6,282 bases of DNA, taken from contig JANWZH010000020.1 in NCBI GenBank assembly GCA_025054755.1, positions 1 through 6,282 on the forward strand. The letters run 5' to 3'. A program made the translations under genes and the position numbers. This stretch comes from Patescibacteria group bacterium. GTDB lineage: Bacteria; Patescibacteriota; Minisyncoccia; UBA6257; 2-01-FULL-56-20. Numbering within the stretch: the stretch's first letter is position 1; each line of letters begins with the position of its first letter. Under the pieces are notes generated by a model. It was not told the origin of the DNA, searched no databases, and worked only from the letters and a program-made list of their open reading frames with translations. This document shows, piece by piece, positions 1 through 5,984 of this stretch.

Positions 1-663
1 ATCTTTAATTTGATTTTTCAAGTTTTCATCTGGCTTTAAACAATTTCCAATCGGCCTTCCAAAAACTTGAACAGCAATCCAAACTTTTTGCAATTTATTT
101 TGTGATTGATTATAAAAATCACCCTTCATTAAAGCAATGCCAATTTCATTATATTTAGAATCTAAAATATTTTTTCTATGTCCAGGACTATTCATCCAAG
201 CATCTACTAATTCTTTATCATCTTTAAAATTTCCTAAAGCAATATTTTCGCCAATACTAATATATTCATATCCAACTTCTTTTGCAATTTGTGGAGATCC
301 AATACCTTCATTAGAGTAATGAGCAAAATATTGTTTTTCAAACATATCTTTTGCTCTTAAAGTTGCAATTTTATCTAAGATATTATTTTCGTTCAGTTCT
401 TTTAAATTATTTTGAAACCTATAAAAATTAGTCCATTTTAAAATACCGATATTAGTTAAAATAAAATTATCTTCTTGGTTAATTTTTAAAACAGGTGCTG
501 GCGTAGAAATTTCTTCTTGAATATTTTTAATTTGATCATTTATTGATTTTTGCTGAATTTCTTTAACTAATTGAAATTGATAATTTTGAAAAAAATAAAA
601 TAAAGCACTAAAAATTATTAAAGAAAATATTATATTTAAAAATGTATTTAAAAATTTTTTCAT
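1..663 (-). CDS. CAP-domain (SCP/YkwD-like) protein, membrane-anchored or secreted, C-terminus cut by window edge
   Basis: My translation from the ATG at 661-663 gives 221 residues, open at the left edge. Residues 4-25 are a hydrophobic signal peptide or anchor after MKK. Residues 26-60 are a polar linker ending in TPAP. The CAP domain spans about residues 75-201. Family marks are KWTNFYR (76-82), YFAHYS with H115, GENI with E139, and WMNSPGHRKNIL with W156 and H162, ending in WIAVQVFG. H115, E139 and H162 match the conserved His/Glu cavity residues of the CAP superfamily. Bacterial CAP proteins act outside the cytoplasm; their biochemical role is mostly unknown, so none is claimed here. The gene starts 5 bases after the uvrC stop and is probably co-transcribed with it. 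No Shine-Dalgarno sequence precedes the ATG. C208 follows the domain and a short tail continues beyond the window. The family call is secure; function is not. Confidence 0.93.
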   Translation of the reverse strand, partial: MKKFLNTFLNIIFSLIIFSALFYFFQNYQFQLVKEIQQKSINDQIKNIQEEISTPAPVLKINQEDNFILTNIGILKWTNFYRFQNNLKELNENNILDKIATLRAKDMFEKQYFAHYSNEGIGSPQIAKEVGYEYISIGENIALGNFKDDKELVDAWMNSPGHRKNILDSKYNEIGIALMKGDFYNQSQNKLQKVWIAVQVFGRPIGNCLKPDENLKNQIKD

Positions 664-668
664 TTATA

Positions 669-1886
669 TTATTTTGCAATAAATAATTTATTTCTTAATT
701 GCCGATGATAATCAATTGCAAAACGATGAGCTTCATTTCTTACTTTAATTAAAATATCTTCATTTGTCCAACTTGGAACCCTGCCAATAAACTCATTTTT
801 TTTACGTTTCGGCCCTTTGGCTATTCCTATAATTGGAATGTTTAAATTAAAATATTTTAAAACTTTTCTAGCAATATTTATCTGCCCCAATCCTCCATCA
901 ATTAATATTAAATCTGGCAGTGGCCATTCTTGATGGCTAAATCTTCTTTTTAAAATTTCTTCTAACATTTTAAAATCATCAATGCCTACAACATTTTTTA
1001 TTTTAAATTTCCGATATTCTTTTTTAGCTGGTAAATTATTATAAAACACAACCATTGAACCAACAGCAAACAAACCAGAAATATTAGAAATATCAAATCC
1101 TTCTATTCTATTTTTTTTATTATTTTTATAATTTATATTTTCAATAAAATCATCATCTTTAATTAAAGCAATATCTTTAATATGATTAATTGCAAAAATT
1201 TGGTTTCTAATTTTAGCTGCTTTTTCAAATTCCATATTTTTAGACAAATTATTCATTTCTGTTTCTAATTTTTTAATAATTTGATTTTTTTCACCTTTTA
1301 AAAATAATTTTATGTTTATAATATTTTTTTTATATTCTTTTTCAGAAATAGCTCCAATACACGTTCCGGGGCAAAGTCCAATTTGATAATCAAAACAGGG
1401 CTTGCCTCTATTTATATCTTTTTCACAATGTAGATTATAAGGAAAAATTTTACGAATAATTTTTAAACCAGATCTAATACTTTTAGCTGAAACAAAGGGA
1501 CCAAATAATTCTCCATTATATAAATTAATATCTTTTCCTCTAATTAATAAAATTCTAGGGAATTTTTCTTTAGTAATTAAAACATATAAAAAACTTTTAT
1601 CATCTTTTTCGCGAATATTATATTTAGGTTTATATTTTTTAATTAAATTAGATTCTAAAATTAAAGCCTCTAAAGAATTATCAGTTAAAATATAATCAAT
1701 TTTTTTAACTTCTTTTAATAAATTTTCTATTCTTTCTTCGTGAGCTTTTAAAAAATAACTAGAAACTCTACGTTTTAAATTACTAGCTTTTCCAATATAT
1801 AAAATCTTAGATTTATCATCCCTCATTAGATAAACCCCTGAATTTTCTGGGAATTTTTTAATTTTTTCTAATAAAGAATCTGTCAT
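669..1886 (-). CDS. uvrC: UvrC, excinuclease ABC subunit C, short form without the C-terminal HhH domain
   Basis: UvrC makes the two incisions around a DNA lesion marked by UvrA and UvrB, in the cytoplasm. The GIY-YIG nuclease is at residues 15-92 (GVYLM, ILYIGKASNLKRR, and E78 in the LILESNLIKKYKPKYN motif). Four cysteines (C154, C164, C172, C176) match the Cys-rich segment that carries the iron-sulfur cluster in other UvrCs. The UVR (UvrB-binding) helix pair lies at about 203-238. The RNase H-like nuclease is at about 260-400, with D265 (FDIS), D303/D304, D330 (IDGG) and H387 (NEAH) in the catalytic positions. At 405 residues it is about 200 shorter than E. coli UvrC (610). Most of the stretch between UVR and RNase H domains is missing, and so is the helix-hairpin-helix end. 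All nuclease residues are kept, so it looks reduced rather than broken. The start ATG at 1884-1886 gives the family N-terminus (LLEKIKKFPENSGVY). It lacks a Shine-Dalgarno sequence. Confidence 0.95.
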   Translation of the reverse strand: MTDSLLEKIKKFPENSGVYLMRDDKSKILYIGKASNLKRRVSSYFLKAHEERIENLLKEVKKIDYILTDNSLEALILESNLIKKYKPKYNIREKDDKSFLYVLITKEKFPRILLIRGKDINLYNGELFGPFVSAKSIRSGLKIIRKIFPYNLHCEKDINRGKPCFDYQIGLCPGTCIGAISEKEYKKNIINIKLFLKGEKNQIIKKLETEMNNLSKNMEFEKAAKIRNQIFAINHIKDIALIKDDDFIENINYKNNKKNRIEGFDISNISGLFAVGSMVVFYNNLPAKKEYRKFKIKNVVGIDDFKMLEEILKRRFSHQEWPLPDLILIDGGLGQINIARKVLKYFNLNIPIIGIAKGPKRKKNEFIGRVPSWTNEDILIKVRNEAHRFAIDYHRQLRNKLFIAK

Positions 1887-1893
1887 ATATAAT

Positions 1894-1899
1894 ATTATA
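1894..1899 (-). promoter_or_regulatory. Candidate -10 box of uvrC, possibly giving a leaderless mRNA
   Basis: On the minus strand a perfect TATAAT ends 7 bases before the uvrC ATG. Transcription from it would start at or next to the A of the start codon, giving an mRNA with no leader. This would fit the lack of any ribosome-binding site before this gene. No convincing -35 box lies at 16-18 bases, and a second TATAAT-like stretch a few bases upstream is an alternative. In sequence this AT-rich such boxes arise by chance, so the call is tentative. Confidence 0.35.
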
Positions 1900-1913
1900 T
1901 AATTATATAAAAC

Positions 1914-1941
1914 TTGTTATTTTTTAAAAATTTTGTAAAAT
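1914..1941 (+). promoter_or_regulatory. Candidate promoter of the tRNA-Gly gene
   Basis: A -35-like TTGTTA (1914-1919) and a -10-like TAAAAT (1936-1941) are separated by 16 bases. The expected start near 1948 lies about 7 bases before the mature tRNA 5' end, a normal distance for a bacterial tRNA promoter. It shares the short 1887-1954 gap with the divergent uvrC start. The match is by eye in an AT-rich region. Confidence 0.45.
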
Positions 1942-1954
1942 TAACTTAAATAAA

Positions 1955-2025
1955 GCGGGATTAGTTTAGCGGCAGAATGACTCCCTTCCAAGGAGTAGGC
2001 ACCGGTTCAATTCCGGTATCCCGCA
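1955..2025 (+). tRNA. tRNA-Gly, anticodon UCC
   Basis: A full cloverleaf can be drawn. The acceptor stem is GCGGGAT/ATCCCGC (1955-1961 with 2018-2024, seven Watson-Crick pairs). The D arm is GTTT/GAAT around loop AGCGGCA, with two wobble pairs. The anticodon stem is ACTCC/GGAGT around loop CTTCCAA, with anticodon TCC at 1987-1989. The variable loop is AGGC. The T arm is ACCGG/CCGGT around TTCAATT. It decodes GGA, and GGG by wobble. CCA is not encoded, so it must be added enzymatically. Position 73 (base 2025) is A, whereas E. coli tRNA-Gly has U there. No terminator follows directly, so transcripts may run on into the small ORF at 2097. The anticodon is UCC and not UCA, so it gives no sign of UGA-to-glycine recoding. 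Confidence 0.97.
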
Positions 2026-2050
2026 CAATTTAATTAATCTAAATAACTAC

Positions 2051-2079
2051 TTTTCATATATAAATTAATATTATATAAT
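2051..2079 (+). promoter_or_regulatory. Possible promoter of the small ORF
   Basis: TTTTCA (2051-2056, 4 of 6 consensus bases) is followed after 17 bases by a perfect TATAAT (2074-2079). The spacing is ideal, but the predicted start near 2086 falls inside the Shine-Dalgarno sequence at 2085-2091, leaving almost no leader. Either the start is slightly further upstream or the ORF is read mainly by read-through from the tRNA-Gly promoter. In this AT-rich gap a chance match is possible. Confidence 0.28.
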
Positions 2080-2084
2080 TAAAT

Positions 2085-2091
2085 AAGGAGG
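2085..2091 (+). promoter_or_regulatory. Perfect Shine-Dalgarno sequence of the small ORF
   Basis: AAGGAGG lies 5 bases before the ATG at 2097-2099, which is near-optimal sequence and spacing. It decides the start and strand of the 52-residue ORF. None of the five minus-strand genes whose starts lie in the window has a comparable site. Confidence 0.85.
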
Positions 2092-2096
2092 AAATA

Positions 2097-2255
2097 ATGA
2101 CAAAAAAAATTTGCGAAACCTTCGAAAAGTTTCTCGTCCTTTTATGGAACAACGAGGAACTAGATGAGGCAGTACTCAATTGGGGCACAATAATAACCAC
2201 AATATTTACAATATATTTTTTTATAATATTAATAAGGAATCGTTTTGTAAACTGA
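2097..2255 (+). CDS. Small membrane protein of unknown function, 52 residues
   Basis: I do not recognise this protein. It starts MTKKICETFEKF and stops with TGA at 2253-2255. Residues 1-28 form an amphipathic, mostly acidic part (E7, E10, E20, E21, D23, E24) with C6, W17 and W29 flanking. Residues 29-46 are a single hydrophobic, Thr/Ile-rich membrane helix. The tail RNRFVN is basic, which by the positive-inside rule suggests the C-terminus faces the cytoplasm. A perfect AAGGAGG supports translation. Codon use differs from its neighbours: 7 of 8 Ile codons are ATA, and about 30 % of codons end in G or C by my count, against about 8 % in the CAP gene. It lies between tRNA-Gly and a bidirectional terminator. 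Small single-helix peptides include type I toxins, membrane-complex subunits and regulators, and nothing here chooses among them. That it is a real gene is fairly likely; its function is open. Confidence 0.68.
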   Translation: MTKKICETFEKFLVLLWNNEELDEAVLNWGTIITTIFTIYFFIILIRNRFVN

Positions 2256-2262
2256 TTCCTTA
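2233..2262. repeat. Strong hairpin (inverted repeat) over the stop codon of the small ORF
   Basis: TAAGGAATC (2233-2241) pairs perfectly with GATTCCTTA (2254-2262). The stem continues with GTTT (2242-2245) against AAAC (2249-2252), leaving a TGT loop and one unpaired T at 2253. That is 13 base pairs with a single bulge. The TGA stop lies at the bulge and the base of the 3' arm. No T-run follows on the plus strand, so it is not itself a standard terminator; the true terminator begins 8 bases later. It may protect the mRNA 3' end or affect translation of the last codons. Confidence 0.75.
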
Positions 2263-2269
2263 AATCCAT

Positions 2270-2301
2270 AAAAAGCTCTCGCTTTTAGCGCAGGGCTTTT
2301 T
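2270..2301. terminator. Bidirectional rho-independent terminator between the convergent small ORF and ABC operon
   Basis: AAAAAGCTCT (2270-2279) pairs with AGGGCTTTTT (2292-2301) with one G-T wobble. An inner CGC/GCG pair set closes a TTTTA loop, with one bulged C. The stem reads A-run, GC core, T-run on both strands, so it can end plus-strand transcripts from tRNA-Gly and the small ORF and minus-strand transcripts from the permease gene, whose stop is 9 bases away. It is the only standard terminator I found in the window. Confidence 0.88.
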
Positions 2302-2310
2302 ATTATTAAA

Positions 2311-3528
2311 TTATTCATATCTCAATGCTTCAATTGGATTTAATTTAGAAGCGCGTCTAGCTGGGTAATAACCAAAAATAATACCAATTATAGTTGAAAC
2401 TCCGAAAGCTAAAATTATAGAAAATAAAGAAACAGAAGTTGAAATTCCTGCAAAATAAGAAATTGATATAGCAATTAAACTTCCTAAAATAATGCCAATT
2501 ATTCCTCCAATTAATGTTAAAACAACGGATTCGGCTAAAAATTGCAAAGAGATATCACGTTCTTTTGCTCCAATTGCTTTACGCAAACCAATTTCTCTGG
2601 TTCGTTCCGTAACTGAAGTAAGCATCATATTCATAATTCCAATTCCTCCAACTAAAAGAGATATTCCAGCAATTGAAGCCAAAAATATAGTAAAGGTTGC
2701 AATAACTTGATTTAATGTCCCTAAAATATCTTCTTGCGAAGCAATAGTAAAGTCTGGATTTTGTGGATCAACTCTATGCTTAATTGATAAATTATAAATA
2801 ATATCATCTCTAACCTGATTTATTAAATCTTTTGATTCAACCTTAACTGCCATAACTGTTAAATAATCAATGCCAGCTAAAACTTTTTGCATTGTTAAAA
2901 GTGGGACATAAATAATATCATCATAATTTACAAAACCAACACTACCTCTAGGAGCAGCAACGCCAATAACCAAAAAATTAATTTTATTAATTTTAATAAC
3001 TTTACCTATTGGGTCCTCATCTCCAAATAAATCATAAGCAGCTTGAGGACCTAAAACTGCAACCCTAGCTAAACTTCTATTTTGAGATTCAGAAATAAAA
3101 ACGCCAGATGAAATATTTAAATTTCTAACAATAGGATAATTTTCCGTTACACCGAAAACAGTTGAATTAGTATTTTTCCCGTTTATTCCAATAATCTGAA
3201 AGCGTCTTGAAACCTCTGGAGAAACCCTATAAACTCCATCAATTTTTTCAATTACTTCAACATCATCATTTTTTAATGTTTGAGCTGAACCACGACCAGA
3301 AGAAACTATGCCAACTCCTGGCCTTAATGTTCCTGGAATTATATTTAATAAATTAGATCCTAATCCTTCAATACTTTTAGTAATTTGATTTGATGCTCCT
3401 TGACCAATTGAAACCATTGCAATAACAGAAGCAATCCCAATAACAATGCCTAAAATTGTTAATCCTGACCTAACCTTATTTGCTAAAAGAGAAATAAATA
3501 TCTCGCTAAATAAATCTTTAAATTTCAT
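2311..3528 (-). CDS. ABC transporter permease, MacB (C-terminal half)/YknZ family
   Basis: This is the membrane subunit of a MacB-type ABC transporter, 405 residues. TM1 is at about 21-43, followed by a large extracytoplasmic MacB-type core domain (about 45-265). The FtsX-type domain has TM2 at about 274-300, TM3 at 330-357 and TM4 at 366-388. The family signature TERTREIGLRKAIGA (residues 307-321), which forms the coupling contact to the ATPase, is intact. The C-terminal end YYPARRASKLNPIEALRYE is typical of the family. No ATPase domain is fused, unlike E. coli MacB, so this is the split form seen in Gram-positive YknYZ. MacB-type permeases do not carry substrates across the membrane through a channel; they use mechanical motion to push substrates on the outer side. 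The gene starts 2 bases after the ATPase stop, is last in the operon and ends 9 bases before a terminator. The substrate cannot be read from the sequence. Confidence 0.95.
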   Translation of the reverse strand: MKFKDLFSEIFISLLANKVRSGLTILGIVIGIASVIAMVSIGQGASNQITKSIEGLGSNLLNIIPGTLRPGVGIVSSGRGSAQTLKNDDVEVIEKIDGVYRVSPEVSRRFQIIGINGKNTNSTVFGVTENYPIVRNLNISSGVFISESQNRSLARVAVLGPQAAYDLFGDEDPIGKVIKINKINFLVIGVAAPRGSVGFVNYDDIIYVPLLTMQKVLAGIDYLTVMAVKVESKDLINQVRDDIIYNLSIKHRVDPQNPDFTIASQEDILGTLNQVIATFTIFLASIAGISLLVGGIGIMNMMLTSVTERTREIGLRKAIGAKERDISLQFLAESVVLTLIGGIIGIILGSLIAISISYFAGISTSVSLFSIILAFGVSTIIGIIFGYYPARRASKLNPIEALRYE

Positions 3529-3530
3529 TT

Positions 3531-4238
3531 TTATTTATTATTAATAATTCTTCTGTTATTATTTTTAAAATCATCAATTAATTCTCCATCTTTAATTTTT
3601 ATTATTCTTTGGGCATATTCAGCAATATATGGTTCATGAGTAATTAAAATAATTGTTCTGCCATGTTTATCATGGAGATTTTGAAATGTTTCTAAAACTA
3701 TTTCTCCAGTTTTAGTATCTAAATTGCCAGTTGGCTCATCAGCTAAAATAATTTTGGGATCATTAACTAATGCTCGCGCAATAGCTACTCTTTGCATCAT
3801 TCCTCCAGAAAGCTGATTTGAAAAATGATACCAAAATTTATTGGGAAAAGCAGCTAAATTTAAAGCTTCTTTTGCTCTTTCTTGTCTTTTTTTAGGACTT
3901 ATTCCAGCATAAACTAAAGGAAGTTCAACGTTTCTTAAAACATTTGTTTTAGGCAAAAGATTAAAAGACTGAAAGACAAAACCAATTTTTTTATTTCTAA
4001 TTTCTGCCAATTCGTCATCGTTCATCTTTGAAATATCTTCTCCGTCTAAAAAATACTTACCAGAAGTTGGAGTATCAAGACAACCCAAAATATGCATTAA
4101 TGTTGATTTACCAGATCCAGATGGCCCCATAATTGCCACAAATTCTCCCTCTTTAATTTCTAAAGAAATATTTTTTAGGGCAACAGTTTCTAAATCATCG
4201 TTTTTATAAATTTTCCAAATATTTTTTAATTCAATCAT
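3531..4238 (-). CDS. ABC transporter ATP-binding protein, MacB-N/YknY/LolD family
   Basis: This is the cytoplasmic ATPase subunit powering the permease downstream, 235 residues, a normal size for the family. Motifs in order are Walker A GPSGSGKST (38-46), Q-loop Q90 (VFQSFNLLP), signature LSGGMMQRVAIARAL (143-157), Walker B IILADEP with catalytic E168, D-loop GNLD and H-loop H201. The signature has MM where MacB/LolD proteins usually have QQ; LSGGM is known in other ABC ATPases, so activity is not in doubt. I chose the ATG at 4236-4238, because MIELKNIWKIYK is where the family begins and it lies 4 bases after the adaptor stop. An in-frame ATG at 4319 would add 27 unrelated residues and overlap the adaptor gene by 77 bases. 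No clear Shine-Dalgarno sequence precedes either start. The last 12 or so residues are Asn/Arg/Lys-rich and look disordered. Confidence 0.95.
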   Translation of the reverse strand: MIELKNIWKIYKNDDLETVALKNISLEIKEGEFVAIMGPSGSGKSTLMHILGCLDTPTSGKYFLDGEDISKMNDDELAEIRNKKIGFVFQSFNLLPKTNVLRNVELPLVYAGISPKKRQERAKEALNLAAFPNKFWYHFSNQLSGGMMQRVAIARALVNDPKIILADEPTGNLDTKTGEIVLETFQNLHDKHGRTIILITHEPYIAEYAQRIIKIKDGELIDDFKNNNRRIINNK

Positions 4239-4242
4239 GGGT

Positions 4243-5925
4243 TTATCTTGCCCTACCACTAGTTCCCGGGAATCTAAATATGGCTGATGATTGGCTGGTT
4301 TGTCTTTGATTAGAAACATTACTGGAAGCTTGAGAATTATTTAAATTAATTATTCTTAAAATAATAATGTCGCCCTCATTAAGACCATCTATAATTTCTG
4401 AAAATTCATCATTGGAAAGCCCGGTTTTAATTATTTGTCTTGTGGTAGTAGATAAAATTATTCCACTGCGCATTGATGCTTTTATAATATTTTCTGATAA
4501 TTTTTCAATTGGTTTTTCAACATATTTATCTTGATTAAATATTTTGATTGCTGAATTTGGAATTAATAAAACATTATCTTTGGAATTAGTTATAATTTTA
4601 GCCGTTACGCTCATACCAGGCTTAACATTATCATTTTTATCTTCAAAATTTATTTTGACATTATAACTTACAACTCCCTGAGATTCTGTGCCAATAGTTG
4701 AAATTTCTAAAACCCTACCGTTTAAAGAAACATCTGGCAAAGCATCAAAAGTTAAAATAGCATTTTGACCAACTTTAACTTGTGCAGCATCAATTTCGTT
4801 TAATGAAATTTCTGCAATTTTATCTTCAGTAATTAAACTAGCTAAAACTCCACCAGAAATTGTATCTCCAACTTTTACGTTAATATTAGTAACAATTCCA
4901 CTAAAAGGAGCACGAATATAGTAATCTGCTAATTTTTCTTTAGCGTCATTTAAAGCATTTTGCTTAGCTAAAACATTCAATTCTTGAGCTTTTATATCTA
5001 ATGGATAATTAGAAATATTATCATTAAAATTATTAATATTATTTACAATAACTAAAATGTTTTTTAAATAACTATCAATTTTATTAAAATAATTATTTAA
5101 AGAAGAGGCATGACTATTTATAATAGATTGATATTTATGAACTGCATTATTAATAATAATTTGGCCTTGTAAGCTTAAAATAGCATCTTGAGCTATTTTA
5201 ATTAGTTGACTAGTTTCAGAAATTAAATTATATCCTTCTTGAATTGCTCTTGCTCTTTCACTACCAGATCCTCTTTTGGCTAAATTATAATCATTAAAAC
5301 TTTGATTATAATCATCTTTTAATTTATCATACAAATTTTTAGTTAAATTTGGTAAATTTTGAAATTTTTTATCATAACTTGCATAATATTCAATATTTGT
5401 AAGATTATCAAAATAAAAATCTCTATTAAATAAAATGTTGTTTAGACCATTTAAAATATTTGGGTAATCATTATAAAATTCTGTCAAAATAGAAATTCCA
5501 TCCTCATAATTTTTATTTAAAGTATCGGCTCGTAAAGCATCATCATATTGCTTTTTAAGCTTTTCTAATATTAATTTTGCATTTTCTAAATTAATTTCAG
5601 CATCTCTAACATTTTTTTCAGCATTAGAAGTATCAAATTTAATTATTAAATCTCCCGCTCTAACTCTATCGCCTTCTTTAACAGGAATATATACTACATC
5701 TCCTGAAACTTTTGATTTTAAATCAATTTGTTTAGTTGGCAAAACAAATCCTGTTCCAGAAACAGAAATTTCAATCTTGCCTTTTTGAACTATGCCCAAA
5801 ACATATTTAGTCTGATTACTATTATTAAAAAATTTTACATATCCAATCCAAACAATTCCTAAGATTATTATTGAAATAAATAGGTATTTTTTATTTTTTA
5901 AAATTTTTTTTAATAAGTTTTTCAT
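4243..5925 (-). CDS. MacA/YknX-like membrane-fusion (periplasmic adaptor) protein with very long helical hairpin
   Basis: This is the adaptor subunit of the MacB-type pump, 560 residues against about 370 in E. coli MacA. TM helix 13-33 anchors it, with the rest outside. The first half of the lipoyl domain is at about 62-98 (KSKVSGDVVYIPVKEGDRVRAGD) and the second half at about 335-365 (YYIRAPFSGIVTNINVKVGD). Between them, about 235 residues form a mostly helical region much longer than a normal adaptor hairpin and rich in Asn, Tyr and Lys. A beta-barrel domain follows (about 368-446, ending VKPGMSVTAKI), then a membrane-proximal domain (about 450-528, GLNEGDIIIL). The last 30 residues are a Ser/Gln/Asn-rich tail with a basic end, coded by DNA clearly richer in G+C than the rest. 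The gene is first in the operon, with the ATPase 4 bases downstream. No outer-membrane channel gene is seen, so it probably works in a single-membrane cell envelope. The long insert resembles adaptors I associate with Parcubacteria. Confidence 0.93.
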   Translation of the reverse strand: MKNLLKKILKNKKYLFISIIILGIVWIGYVKFFNNSNQTKYVLGIVQKGKIEISVSGTGFVLPTKQIDLKSKVSGDVVYIPVKEGDRVRAGDLIIKFDTSNAEKNVRDAEINLENAKLILEKLKKQYDDALRADTLNKNYEDGISILTEFYNDYPNILNGLNNILFNRDFYFDNLTNIEYYASYDKKFQNLPNLTKNLYDKLKDDYNQSFNDYNLAKRGSGSERARAIQEGYNLISETSQLIKIAQDAILSLQGQIIINNAVHKYQSIINSHASSLNNYFNKIDSYLKNILVIVNNINNFNDNISNYPLDIKAQELNVLAKQNALNDAKEKLADYYIRAPFSGIVTNINVKVGDTISGGVLASLITEDKIAEISLNEIDAAQVKVGQNAILTFDALPDVSLNGRVLEISTIGTESQGVVSYNVKINFEDKNDNVKPGMSVTAKIITNSKDNVLLIPNSAIKIFNQDKYVEKPIEKLSENIIKASMRSGIILSTTTRQIIKTGLSNDEFSEIIDGLNEGDIIILRIINLNNSQASSNVSNQRQTSQSSAIFRFPGTSGRAR

Positions 5926-5948
5926 ATAAAAAATATTTTATTGGCCTT

Positions 5949-5977
5949 AAAATTGCTGATTGCTTTATTACAATTTT
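5949..5977 (-). repeat. Inverted repeat and short tandem repeat in the leader of the ABC operon
   Basis: On the minus strand AAAATTG (5977-5971) and CAATTTT (5955-5949) are perfect 7-base arms around a 15-base spacer, right after the expected transcription start near 5978. In the spacer and 3' arm the unit AGCAAT occurs twice, one base apart (plus-strand ATTGCT at 5952-5957 and 5959-5964). It could be a 5' mRNA stem or an operator. With only one G-C pair per stem the structure is weak and may be chance. Confidence 0.3.
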
Positions 5978-5984
5978 CTTTGCT

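Noticed and set aside
137..319. 60-codon plus-strand open frame
   Set aside because: It is antisense to the CAP gene, whose domain motifs are clear, and has no ribosome-binding site or recognisable domain.
2054..2269. 71-codon minus-strand open frame across the island
   Set aside because: It starts immediately beside the terminator stem with no ribosome-binding site and is antisense to the ORF with the perfect AAGGAGG. The plus-strand reading is better supported, though I cannot exclude that the locus is non-coding.
2253..2282. UGA read as glycine (Gracilibacteria/SR1 code), extending the small ORF
   Set aside because: None of the long genes has an in-frame TGA, which would be expected often under that code, and the tRNA anticodon is UCC, not UCA.
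1955..2310. Integrated mobile element bounded by tRNA attachment repeats
   Set aside because: I saw no second copy of the tRNA 3' end in the window and no integrase, so only the position is suggestive.
2492..2710. 72-codon plus-strand open frame
   Set aside because: It is a shadow of the permease gene on the opposite strand, over its FtsX-type domain; the Ile/Pro-rich translation is an artefact of the antisense frame.
4239..4319. 27-residue N-terminal extension of the ATPase
   Set aside because: The extra residues do not resemble the family and would overlap the adaptor gene. The internal ATG at 4238 gives the standard N-terminus and a 4-base gap.
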